From Glandiceps talaboti (Eukaryota; Hemichordata; Enteropneusta; Spengelidae), in assembly GCF_964340395.1 (NCBI RefSeq), contig NC_135571.1, positions 11,591,440 through 11,601,439 of the forward strand: DNA of 10,000 nucleotides, read 5' to 3'. Made by a program: the position numbers and the translations under genes. A model generated the notes under the pieces. The model ran no database searches and had not been told where the DNA came from. It saw only the letters and a program-made list of their open reading frames with translations. This document shows, one piece after another, positions 1-6,379 of this stretch; position 1 is the stretch's first letter, and every line of letters starts with the position of its first letter.

Positions 1-260
1 CATATTTCTATGTATGTTAAACTCTGTGGTATTAGCCATATTAACATTGTATAAACATTTCAATTTCCAACACAAACAGTTTTAGAAAGCTGTGTCTGAA
101 GCTTTCGTCCTTGACCAAATTTATATTGTTCATAAAACCACTAGGGACCGCATTTCTTATTGATAATAGTGGTTATTTGTATTCGAGTAAACTTTTGCCA
201 TACAATAGAAGCTTGTCAGCTTGAAACAGAAAGTTTTCTTACTCAACGAAAGTCTAACAT
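1..260. other. AT-rich non-coding DNA, nothing recognised
   Basis: Unique-looking AT-rich sequence with no open frame of useful length, no RNA gene signature and no repeat that I can see. It leads directly into the minisatellite at 261. It is probably intergenic or intronic. Confidence 0.6.
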
Positions 261-353
261 TGTTACATTTTATCGTCTGACTGTACAATTTGTTACATTT
301 TGTGTCTGACTACACAAACAATTTGTTACATTTTATCGTCTGACTCTACAACA
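261..353. repeat. Minisatellite, 3 copies of a 30-33 bp unit
   Basis: Three adjacent units begin with TGTTACATTTT at 261, 291 and 324. Units 1 and 3 continue with ATCGTCTGACT, and unit 2 with GTGTCTGACT. Unit 1 is 30 bp and unit 2 is 33 bp because of a short AC-rich insertion; unit 3 runs into unique sequence near 353. Copies 1 and 3 are more alike than either is to copy 2, so the middle unit has diverged or the array grew by an unequal event. No coding potential is visible. This is a small tandem duplication of the kind common in animal intergenic DNA. Confidence 0.85.
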
Positions 354-360
354 TTAAATA

Positions 361-648
361 TTTCTTAAATCGATGTAAAATTTTCACATTTGAATCCTTT
401 TACGGGAGGGTATCACTTCAACGTACAATGTAACGAAAATGTAGCTTGTAAGATTTTTGTCAAGCTAGAAGATAAAAGGAAGCAATACTAGAAAAGGATT
501 TGTCTAAAGAGGCGATAAAATGTAGTAGGATGTTCTTCGACAGGCGGATGACGTTCTAATTCAAGTTTACTGGTTTTGTATTTGAACGACGCAATTTAAG
601 CTAAAATTTAAAAACAGCTTACAATATGTTGAAAGAAATTAGTATTGT
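361..648. other. Non-coding DNA with nested short inverted repeats
   Basis: No gene is recognised. AATCCTTTT at 393-401 is repeated inverted as AAAAGGATT at 492-500. Between them, TAGCTTG (442-448) and CAAGCTA (461-467) form a 7 bp stem with a 12-base loop. The nested arms could mark a decayed foldback element, but arms this short are expected by chance in AT-rich DNA of this length. Confidence 0.4.
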
Positions 649-915
649 CTAAAACGTTTCGGCGTGTGCGGACTTTGTCTTGAAATGGCTAATGGAATGT
701 TCCTTCGCCAATACGCAAAGTTCTTCTTCAAAACCTCTGGCGAGAATGAACCCACTGAAGCGTACAGCGTAGTCGTTGTTGAACGTTAATTTATACAGAT
801 GCGATTGCTTTCTGCAGTGTTTGTGAGAAATGCGCAGTTCATTCGATATTTCCTGTAGGCTCGACCTCTGTAAGCAAATTTCATAATAGTGAAGGAAGAT
901 GCGATTTTCCCCCAT
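649..915 (-). CDS. Doubtful 88-residue reading frame, possible exon or decayed gene
   Basis: The frame runs from an ATG at 913-915 to a TAG at 649-651. I do not recognise the product. Its composition is protein-like, with mixed charged and hydrophobic residues, a leucine/serine-rich segment near residues 18-33 (LQRSSLQEISNELRIS) and an acidic stretch near residues 62-72. It has no clear signal peptide or membrane segment. The frame lies in a patch that is visibly richer in G+C and CpG than its surroundings. Reading upstream past a TAG at 928-930, the same frame stays open for 33 more codons (931-1029) to another TAG at 1030-1032. That fits either a decayed gene or an exon whose acceptor is the CTCTAG ending at 928. 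No homology evidence is available, and chance remains a serious alternative. Confidence 0.15.
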   Translation of the reverse strand: MGENRIFLHYYEICLQRSSLQEISNELRISHKHCRKQSHLYKLTFNNDYAVRFSGFILARGFEEELCVLAKEHSISHFKTKSAHAETF

Positions 916-1090
916 TTTGTCATCTTTCTAGAGCTCCCACATAAAGCAGGCTTTCATCACGGGTACATTTCCGATGAATTTTGTGACTTCTTTGAGTCCA
1001 CGTGTTGTCAAGCAGGGAGAAGGGAATGTCTACGATGTATTCTCATTAGACCAGCTTTGTATGTCGTTTCACCATAGGGTCGCGAAAATA
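650..1090. other. GC- and CpG-richer patch
   Basis: This stretch has many CpG dinucleotides (roughly twenty by eye) and balanced base composition, against an AT-rich background on both sides. In invertebrate genomes such patches often mark exons, promoters or conserved elements. It covers the doubtful minus-strand frame at 649-915 and a 62-codon plus-strand frame at 889-1077, which overlaps it and looks like a shadow. The function is unknown. Confidence 0.45.
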
Positions 1091-1277
1091 TCACGAATTC
1101 CTAAAGTTATTATCTCCTTTTCAAACATCATGAAAGTGGGTCGGGAAATGTAAGCTGAAATAGGACTTTTGGGAACAGTTCATGAACTGTGCACAATAGG
1201 AATAGGAATACGTGTCTGATGAGTGAAATGTGAAACTTAATTAATACAAAAGTGATAGAGTGCCCTACAAATTTGCT

Positions 1278-1292
1278 TATATATATATATAT
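1278..1292. repeat. Short (TA)n tract
   Basis: Fifteen bases of alternating T and A, separated by 56 bp of unique sequence from the main (TA)n array at 1349. That separating segment contains a GCTCT...AGAGC inverted pair (1296-1318) and looks like non-repetitive DNA. Confidence 0.85.
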
Positions 1293-1347
1293 TACGCTCT
1301 GCCACTGCGGTATAGAGCACTGTCTTAGCAGATTGATACTCACCGAG

Positions 1348-1461
<114 letters not shown>

Positions 1462-1611
1462 AGCAAGATAATATATATCATTGAATGAAAGTAGTAAGAT
1501 TTCATATACACTATGATAGTCGTCACAGGAATGTCGCAAGTCCTAGCACTGTGATCTGTACTACATCCCTGTAAAACGTATGACAGTTCAATGTGTATAT
1601 CACCACTGTGC

Positions 1612-1634
1612 CAGGAATGTCTTACACATTCCTG
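1612..1634. repeat. 9 bp perfect stem-loop
   Basis: CAGGAATGT (1612-1620) and ACATTCCTG (1626-1634) are exact reverse complements around the loop CTTAC. Each arm carries GGAATG/CATTCC, the core recognised by TEAD-type factors, and another GGAATG lies at 1528-1533. It could equally be one fragment of the surrounding repeat-derived region. No function is shown. Confidence 0.6.
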
Positions 1635-1747
1635 TACCATACCTGTGCTGTCACACTGAATACACAGTAACTGTTGTGCACTCTTATGTACCAGCTATAT
1701 CGAAAGCATACCTGTTGCAGCTCAGTTTCTCACATCCAGTCGTCATT

Positions 1748-1870
1748 GCTCACATAGTTGGTACATGCCTGTTGGAAATACCTCACAGTATAGCTCACAT
1801 AGATGGTACATGGCTGTAGGAAATACCTCTATTACAGTATTGCTCACTTAGTTGGTACATGGCTGTGGAA
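1748..1870 (+). repeat. Tandem block of 45-49 bp units, about 2.5 copies
   Basis: Units start with GCTCACATAG at 1748, AGCTCACATAG at 1792 (aligned start 1793) and GCTCACTTAG at 1842. Each continues with TGGTACATG and a CTGT(T/A)GGAAATACCTC segment. Unit 1 is 45 bp and unit 2 is 49 bp; unit 3 stops in an A run at about 1869. Confidence 0.8.
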
Positions 1871-2075
1871 AAAAAACCGCTTGTTAAAATGGATATCATA
1901 TAAAACTATGCGTTATTGCCATTTTTTACATCACGCATGTAGACATACATTTTAGCATACCAGTTACATACCCTAGGTATGCCACAGCTATGTGCTGGCA
2001 ACAGCTGTAATAGGGATATTGTACACATAGCTGGTACAGCCACTGTGACTCCAAAGGGCTGGTACAGCTATGCGC

Positions 2076-2720
2076 ACAACTCAGTCGTAGGTATTTGACT
2101 GTTTAAGAGGTGTGGACTTTCCCGTGTGGTATGTCTACTAAAACTGTCCGTCTTTCTATGTTTGCGAAGTTCGTGTTATGAAATGATACATTAATGAATA
2201 ATAGAATATAAGAAAATATACCGAAAATAATATGTAAAACGTCACATTTACCTTCATAAGATTGAGATCTGAGGAGACGGATGTGATTAATCTTTAATAG
2301 AGTCAATTTCCAAAATGATTTATAGTGAAATGAATTAACACTATGCATGGCATACCAAAGAACTAAAGAACCATACTTTATAATACTTCATATATATGTG
2401 CAATCATTTCAATACTTTCAACAAATTGTGTGTATTTTTTGAAGAAAAGGAGAGTTTTATATAAGTGTAACTAAGCCAATTATCAAAAGCTCGAAATCAA
2501 AATGTTTGAAATTTACCCGATTCTCAATCAAAATCATTCACTCTTAAAAAAAACATGTGTGGCATAAGTAAAATTGACATGATTGCCTACTTTTTATGTT
2601 TTTCATTAGGTAGCGCACAGACTTCACATGATGAAGGCCTCATTAATGGTTAATAAGTCGGTGTTATTGGAGCATTGATGTCTGCGAGATAATGTCATTT
2701 TTAAAAAGTACAAGTAACGT
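2076..2720. other. AT-rich non-coding DNA, nothing recognised
   Basis: The only frame of note is an 81-codon minus-strand frame at 2103-2348. It is AT-driven (rich in Ile, Phe, Asn and Lys) with no recognisable motif, so I judge it chance. I see no RNA gene, clear repeat or promoter. The right end approaches a 14 bp palindrome at 2729-2742. Confidence 0.55.
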
Positions 2721-2728
2721 AATGCATT

Positions 2729-2742
2729 ATATGATATCATAT
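2729..2742. repeat. 14 bp perfect palindrome
   Basis: ATATGATATCATAT is an exact palindrome ending 11 bp before the 97-99 bp tandem array. The palindrome AATGCATT lies immediately before it at 2721-2728. Both are AT-rich and may be chance, but the position next to the array border is notable. Confidence 0.7.
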
Positions 2743-2753
2743 TTCATTTTAAT

Positions 2754-3047
2754 GATGAATATTCTTAGTAAACGATAGATAAAAAATGCTTATCTTGGTA
2801 TCGGATTTGGTTTGTATACTAGTATTGGCTATTAAAAGTTTATTTAGCCATGACGAATATTCTTAGTAAACGATAGATAAAAAAATGCTTATCTTGGTAT
2901 CGGCTTTGGTTTGTATACTGATGTTGGCTATTAAGATTTGATTTAGCCATGACGAATATTCTTAGTAAACGATAGATAAACATGCTTATCTTGGTATCGG
3001 ATTTGGTTTGTATACCAGTGTTGGCTATTAAAAGTTTATCTAGCCAT
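2754..3047 (+). repeat. Three tandem 97-99 bp units
   Basis: Units occupy 2754-2851 (98 bp), 2852-2950 (99 bp) and 2951-3047 (97 bp) and differ at only a handful of positions. Each unit keeps two short inverted pairs. In unit 1 these are AGATAA (2777-2782) with TTATCT (2790-2795), and TGGCTA (2826-2831) with TAGCCA (2845-2850). All four arms are unchanged in all three copies, while the base just before the TAGCCA arm and several loop bases vary. The length differences lie in the A run between the GATA arms. High similarity implies recent amplification or homogenisation. Possible identities are a short satellite, or tandem copies from the core of a transposon. There is no coding capacity. Confidence 0.92.
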
Positions 3048-3208
3048 GAATAATCATGAAAATCGCCACTAGTATAAAAAGCTAATGTAGTTATAAATAT
3101 ATCTACATCCCGCTATGCAAGCACAATGTCAAAGTCACTGTTAAAATACTATACCGATCACTTATTATACAACTGTTCAGTGTATGAATAGGGAACTTGC
3201 AATCCAGA

Positions 3209-3222
3209 CTGAGCATGCTCAG
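3209..3222. promoter_or_regulatory. 14 bp palindrome resembling an NRF1-type site
   Basis: CTGAGCATGCTCAG is a perfect palindrome just inside the left terminal repeat. It differs from the NRF1 consensus (TGCGCATGCGCA) mainly by A/T in place of the CpG positions, as would follow from CpG decay. The regulatory role is inference. Confidence 0.3.
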
Positions 3223-3336
3223 ACGCAAAAGACTATGGGATTATCTGAGGTTATCGTAATACCTAATCTGGAGCTACCGATAAAATAAACCTCCCACAAT
3301 GGTCAGGGTAACTATGAATTGATTATTTGTGGTTAC

Positions 3337-3358
3337 AAACAATGATTCAACATTGTTT
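3337..3358. promoter_or_regulatory. Inverted pair of SOX-type motifs in an 8 bp stem-loop
   Basis: AAACAATG (3337-3344) and CATTGTTT (3351-3358) are exact reverse complements with a six-base spacer. Each contains AACAATG, a full match to the SOX HMG-box consensus. Paired inverted SOX sites with short spacers are known targets of SOX dimers. Binding here is not shown, and the pair may simply be a palindrome of the host element. Confidence 0.35.
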
Positions 3359-3391
3359 ATAATGCTAATTGATGAGTATTTATTATCACAT

Positions 3392-3421
3392 TTCCCATGA
3401 TGCAACATTCAACATGGCGGG
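3392..3421 (+). promoter_or_regulatory. ZNF143-like and YY1-like motifs side by side
   Basis: TTCCCATGATGC (3392-3403) is close to the ZNF143/Staf core, and AACATGGCGGG (3411-3421) is close to the YY1 consensus AANATGGCGGC. They are 7 bp apart, directly inside the right terminal repeat. Motifs like these commonly sit in promoters around transcription start sites. An ATG lies within the YY1 match (3414-3416) and opens a frame of only about 20 codons. The same 11-mer TTCCCATGATG recurs at 8653-8663. Confidence 0.3.
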
Positions 3422-3446
3422 TTTGCAAGTTCCCTATTGTACACTA

Positions 3447-3660
3447 CAAAGCTCAATTAATATTCAATATTATAAATAGCATTGAACGTAATCAATTTTT
3501 TATTGAAAATATATAATATATAATATTGTCTATATTATACGTATATAAAAAGCATAATGATAAGATAATAAAGAATATGAAGTTAGTTTGAATATTGTAT
3601 TATATATTTTTGTAGGACTGGTTTTAATGACATGTGAAAATATGAATGTATACATTTGCC
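3447..3660. other. Very AT-rich spacer
   Basis: Poor-complexity AT-rich sequence between the inverted-repeat element and the CpG-richer patch. A 64-codon minus frame (3530-3724) is AT-driven and judged chance. Confidence 0.5.
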
Positions 3661-3672
3661 TAGTATTAATAC

Positions 3673-3978
3673 TTATCGTCCTGATGCTTTCAAAACACAA
3701 ATCTTTGTTAGTTTCAAGAAACACCCTGCCCTAAGGGGTGATCGCATAATGTCACACAAGCTCAATAAGCGAACTTCGTTCGTGGGGAGGGGGTGTACGG
3801 CGTCAATGCGATTACCGAACTTCATTTTCGCACTTCTAGCCAAATTTCGACAGAAAACTTTCACTCCGTAGTAAGGACCTAACACTATAAATATACGATT
3901 TTGAGGAAAAGGCACAAATCGAATTTTCGGTACTAGCCCTTTCAACCCAAAGTCAAATTGTATCGACAACGTCATCAA
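3673..3978 (-). CDS. Doubtful 101-residue reading frame
   Basis: The frame opens with two Met codons at the right end and stops at 3673-3675. I do not recognise the product. It is basic and hydrophobic, with a Phe/Pro-rich stretch (residues about 18-35) and several Arg and Lys residues in the second half; no domain motif, signal peptide or clear membrane helix stands out. The frame lies in a G+C- and CpG-richer patch, and the sequence to its right (upstream for this strand) has an inverted CCAAT (ATTGG at 4025-4029) and a TGATGACG-like CRE half-site near 3970. This would suit a first exon with a promoter, but an overlapping plus-strand frame (3656-3871) is also open, which is what base composition alone would produce. 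Confidence 0.15.
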   Translation of the reverse strand: MMTLSIQFDFGLKGLVPKIRFVPFPQNRIFIVLGPYYGVKVFCRNLARSAKMKFGNRIDAVHPLPTNEVRLLSLCDIMRSPLRAGCFLKLTKICVLKASGR

Positions 3979-4100
3979 GGTTTCTCAAAATCGTTGCGGG
4001 CAGGAATGTTTTGTTCACTGTTTTATTGGCTTCTTCCTGCTTCGTTAAGAATAGCGTTGAGAGGAGGCGGTTATTCCAAACGCCTACATAAAATGCATGT
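3720..4100. other. GC- and CpG-richer patch, possible promoter or exon
   Basis: About twenty CpG dinucleotides (by eye) occur in some 380 bp, as many as or more than base composition predicts, in a window that is otherwise AT-rich. CGATTTTGAG (3896-3905) is repeated inverted as CTCAAAATCG (3984-3993). An ATTGG box lies at 4025-4029. No transcript direction can be settled from the sequence. Confidence 0.4.
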
Positions 4101-4129
4101 AATGCACGTGTAGAGGACCCTTAAGCTTA

Positions 4130-4600
4130 GTAATCTAATTCATACTCTATCACTGAAAGCTGCTATTTAAAATTGCAAATAGCCCTTGGTTCCTATTGAC
4201 CTTAAAATGCCACATAATCATATCTTTCCAACAGAGTGCTTGTCGGTACATCTACGATACACGACTATAAATGCTTTGAATAAAAACTATAATGTTAGGA
4301 AAGTGATTAAAATAAACACAAGAATCCATCAAAGGCACACTTATTCATATGTTTAAGTAGTGGTGATTCACAACCAATCAAAAGTTAATGATTGCAGTAA
4401 AATTTGATGGAGACGAATGCATATGCCTATGCGATCACAGTAGAACCCTCAAGGGAACTAATTTATATGTCGGAAAACATTAGTCGTTAGAATAAATTGA
4501 TGTATTTTGTTATAGTGTTTTAGATGTCATTCATTACCCCATTAGGTATATATAGAAGAATAGACTCTATACTAAACAATATTGTGAAATCGGCACGGCA
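4130..4600. other. Unique AT-rich DNA, nothing recognised
   Basis: No frame, repeat or RNA signature seen before the microsatellite at 4608. Confidence 0.55.
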
Positions 4601-4607
4601 AAATAGT

Positions 4608-4702
4608 TATGTATGTATGTATGTATGTATGTATGTATGTATGTATGTATGTATGTATGTATGTATGTATGTATGTATGTATGTATGTATGTATGTATGT
4701 AT
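4608..4702 (+). repeat. (TATG)n microsatellite, about 24 copies
   Basis: Perfect TATG repeats over 95 bp. This is the left arm of an inverted pair with the (TACA)n tract that starts 6 bp downstream. Open frames across it encode Met-Tyr-Val-Cys repeats and are artefacts. Confidence 0.98.
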
Positions 4703-4708
4703 ATGAAG

Positions 4709-4881
4709 TACATACATACATACTTTAATACATACATGCATACATACATACATACATACATACATACATACATACATACATACATGCATGCATGCATGCA
4801 TGCATACATACATACATACATACATACATACATACATACATACATACATACATACATACATACATACATACATACATACAT
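4709..4881 (-). repeat. (TACA)n microsatellite with a (TGCA)5 core
   Basis: TACA repeats run from 4709 to 4723, then, after TTTAA, from 4729 to 4881. Units are uniform except for one early TGCA near 4736-4739 and a block of five TGCA units at 4785-4804. Because TACA is the reverse complement of the TATG-type unit, this tract is antiparallel to the one at 4608-4702. On the minus strand it reads (TATG)n-(TGCA)5-(TATG)n. Confidence 0.97.
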
Positions 4882-4884
4882 TTA

Positions 4885-5110
4885 CTGTGACAAAATGTTT
4901 TTGAAACTAGACAGAGACATTGTTGTACATCAATCATTCACCAAAATGAACTGAGGTTAGGTTTGGTGCGTTGTGATTTCGATTGGCTGATATGCTTTCT
5001 TGATAACCAAGGCACAAATGTTGCGATTCGTTGTCGCAAAGACCCTTGTACTTGTAAATAATTATTTATAGTGCTAGGGAAGATTTGATCTATTTTTTTT
5101 ACACTTTTTC
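4885..5110. other. Unique DNA with a small GC-containing hairpin
   Basis: TTGCGA (5021-5026) and TCGCAA (5034-5039) form a 6 bp stem with a seven-base loop. A CCAAT-type box (ATTGG, 4982-4986) is present. There is no gene signature. The stretch ends in a run of T. Confidence 0.45.
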
Positions 5111-5114
5111 AATC

Positions 5115-5156
5115 TAACCAAACTGTCTTAGTATTATCCTTCCGTTAGTTTGGTTA
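5115..5156. repeat. 10 bp inverted repeat with 22-base loop
   Basis: TAACCAAACT (5115-5124) and AGTTTGGTTA (5147-5156) are exact reverse complements. About one such pair is expected by chance in 10 kb of DNA like this, so it is noted without a function. Confidence 0.6.
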
Positions 5157-5303
5157 AAATGTACATCACTTGCATGTGTTGTTGGTGGCAAAGGTTTCTT
5201 TTAACATAATATAAATCAGTATATATCTGTTTATTGATTCCACGGGATATCAATTAACGTAGCAACACGCACCAATTTACCCAAGGAAGCATAGTTACAG
5301 TAT

Positions 5304-5452
5304 CATAGCAACATTTAGCCGTAATTGGTACTTCCTGCAAGAAGCTAACAGGTTATAACTGGCTACTGTGCATTGTGGAATTAAAAGCACGTCAAAAATG
5401 AACTTCTGAAGAAGAATTCCAAAAAACAAGATGATTACACAATGTTGCTATG
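5304..5452. repeat. 12 bp inverted repeat enclosing about 125 bp
   Basis: CATAGCAACATT (5304-5315) and AATGTTGCTATG (5441-5452) are exact reverse complements. The arms contain the RFX X-box half-site GTTGCTATG. The pair could be the ends of a small foldback element or two opposed X-box-like sites. No target duplication was identified. Confidence 0.5.
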
Positions 5453-5469
5453 GAACCAAACGAAAACTT

Positions 5470-5640
5470 AAACATACAAAATATACTTCGAATAGAATTG
5501 ATGTTATATTCGAAGAAATGAGACGTAAATGAAATAAAACAAATAACTAAAATCTTAACCGTTTTTATTCAATCAAAATATTTTATCAGACGTTCTTTTC
5601 ATAAACCATCATATATACTACTGCAACTTGCAAACGTTAC
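5470..5640. other. AT-rich DNA with facing AATAAA signals
   Basis: AATAAA at 5533-5538 (plus) faces TTTATT at 5563-5568 (AATAAA on minus). Facing poly(A) signals can mark convergent gene ends, but these hexamers are common in AT-rich DNA and no gene end is seen nearby. Confidence 0.25.
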
Positions 5641-5653
5641 ATGACAGGAGCAG

Positions 5654-5667
5654 GTTGCTATGGAGAC
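5654..5667 (+). promoter_or_regulatory. X-box (RFX-type) motif
   Basis: GTTGCTATGGAGAC fits the RFX consensus GTYNCYATRGNRAC at every position. A related GTTGCTATGGAACC lies at 5444-5457 and the reverse half-site CATAGCAAC at 5304-5312, so three X-box-like sites fall within about 360 bp. RFX factors act on such sites in ciliary gene promoters of animals. Whether these are used, and by which gene, cannot be told here. Confidence 0.4.
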
Positions 5668-5669
5668 AT

Positions 5670-6030
5670 TCAGTAACATTGTAAGGTAACTCTGTATTTT
5701 AGGACAAAAATCCATTGAAATATGGCGAATTTGTAAACACAAAAGTTATGTGTTATATTATTAAAAAGAAACGCGATACTTTGGTCAATTGTATTTCGAC
5801 GTTAGTGGAATTTGTAAACGTTCTGAAAGTCTTAGAGTGGATATGGGAATACACTTTCGTTAGTAAAGTTTGAACCGATTGGCTAAATGTCAAAGATAGG
5901 ATAGCTTCATATATAATAATTACTCTTATTCACTGTCTGGACGTTGTAGGTTTCGATGCAAAATCGTTTAAGTAATCATCTGCTGTTACATTCCCATGGT
6001 TTTGGAGACTGCTGAAAGATTATAATTACT
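5670..6030. other. Unique AT-rich DNA, nothing recognised
   Basis: No frame of note, no repeat and no RNA-like structure seen. Confidence 0.55.
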
Positions 6031-6032
6031 GT

Positions 6033-6050
6033 TCTAACCCTTAGGTTAGA
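6033..6050. repeat. 7 bp stem-loop
   Basis: TCTAACC (6033-6039) and GGTTAGA (6044-6050) pair around the tetraloop CTTA. There is no T run after it that would suggest a terminator. It is likely an incidental palindrome. Confidence 0.5.
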
Positions 6051-6189
6051 CATGAAAAAGAGATCAAAAAAACGTCATACTACGTCATTTCGGCCCATGA
6101 GAATTTGGCGTAAAGTATCGAAAAATGGTTTCAATATGTACTAAGCATTAGCCAAAATTGCTTACTATAATTGAAATGGGGAACCGGGA

Positions 6190-6251
6190 AGATGACTCAT
6201 TCAAGAACGTAAGTGTACTACGTCCTCATTCTACAACGAGCTGAGTCATCT
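6190..6251. promoter_or_regulatory. Pair of consensus AP-1 sites in inverted arms
   Basis: AGATGACTCA (6190-6199) and TGAGTCATCT (6242-6251) are exact reverse complements over 10 bp, separated by 42 bases. Each contains TGACTCA/TGAGTCA, the full AP-1 (TRE) consensus. Matching flanks (AGA/TCT) show that the identity extends beyond the binding core. This could be an enhancer with paired bZIP sites or a chance inverted repeat; no adjacent gene is known. Confidence 0.4.
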
Positions 6252-6314
6252 AATATTTGCATCTAAGGACTTGCGTACATGTTTTATTCATGATGTTTAT
6301 TTTAAAGTCGTTAT

Positions 6315-6363
6315 CCGGTTGTAGCCGTAGCAACCGATGACGAAATGTGTACGAAAGTCATCG
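6315..6363. repeat. Two adjacent short inverted repeats
   Basis: CGGTTG (6316-6321) faces CAACCG (6331-6336) around TAGCCGTAG, and CGATGAC (6335-6341) faces GTCATCG (6357-6363). The first pair has RFX-like half-sites at a non-canonical spacing. The two structures share two bases, so only one could form at a time. Confidence 0.35.
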
Positions 6364-6379
6364 AGGGTATTGTTATAAA

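Larger units (their letters stand above)
1500..2075. repeat. Diverged repeat region built from a GGTACA-centred module
   Basis: Variants of a module close to CACATAGTTGGTACATG recur through this stretch in both orientations. Plus-strand copies lie near 1750-1766, 1795-1811, 1844-1860, 2024-2040 and 2058-2070. A reverse-complement copy (TATGTACCAGCTAT) lies at 1685-1698 and a further TGTACC at 1633-1638. The three copies from 1748 to 1870 form an ordered tandem block, while the rest are scattered and more diverged. The region looks like an old satellite or a degenerate inverted-repeat element. The 79-codon plus frame at 1580-1819 crosses the repeats and is not treated as a gene. Confidence 0.6.
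3178..3446. mobile_element. MITE-like element with terminal inverted repeats
   Basis: ATAGGGAACTTGCAA at 3188-3202 is matched exactly by its reverse complement at 3423-3437. Allowing one single-base indel and one mismatch, the match extends outward to AGTGTA at 3179-3184 and TACACT at 3440-3445. This gives arms of about 23 bp around an interior of about 220 bp. There is no transposase frame, so it would be non-autonomous. If the element proper starts at GGGAAC, it is bordered by TA on both sides, as in Tc1/mariner-type insertions; if it starts at CAGTGTA, no clear 8 bp target duplication is seen. Superfamily assignment is therefore open. The interior holds several palindromes and regulatory-type motifs listed separately. 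A 15 bp perfect match at this spacing is very unlikely by chance. Confidence 0.65.

Noticed and set aside
2754-3047. Direct repeats considered as a CRISPR array
   Set aside because: Units of 97-99 bp are contiguous and near-identical along their whole length, with no variable spacers. The surrounding DNA is eukaryotic in character.
3414-3476. About 20-codon frame starting in the YY1-like motif
   Set aside because: The ATG sits in a YY1-type context, but the frame ends quickly and runs through the terminal repeat into AT-rich DNA. There is no splice donor that I could support.
4524-4954. Several 60-113 codon frames on both strands
   Set aside because: They translate (TATG)n/(TACA)n repeats into Met-Tyr-Val-Cys or His-Thr-Tyr-Ile periodic peptides. 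Every frame is open because the repeat contains no stop, so they are microsatellite artefacts.
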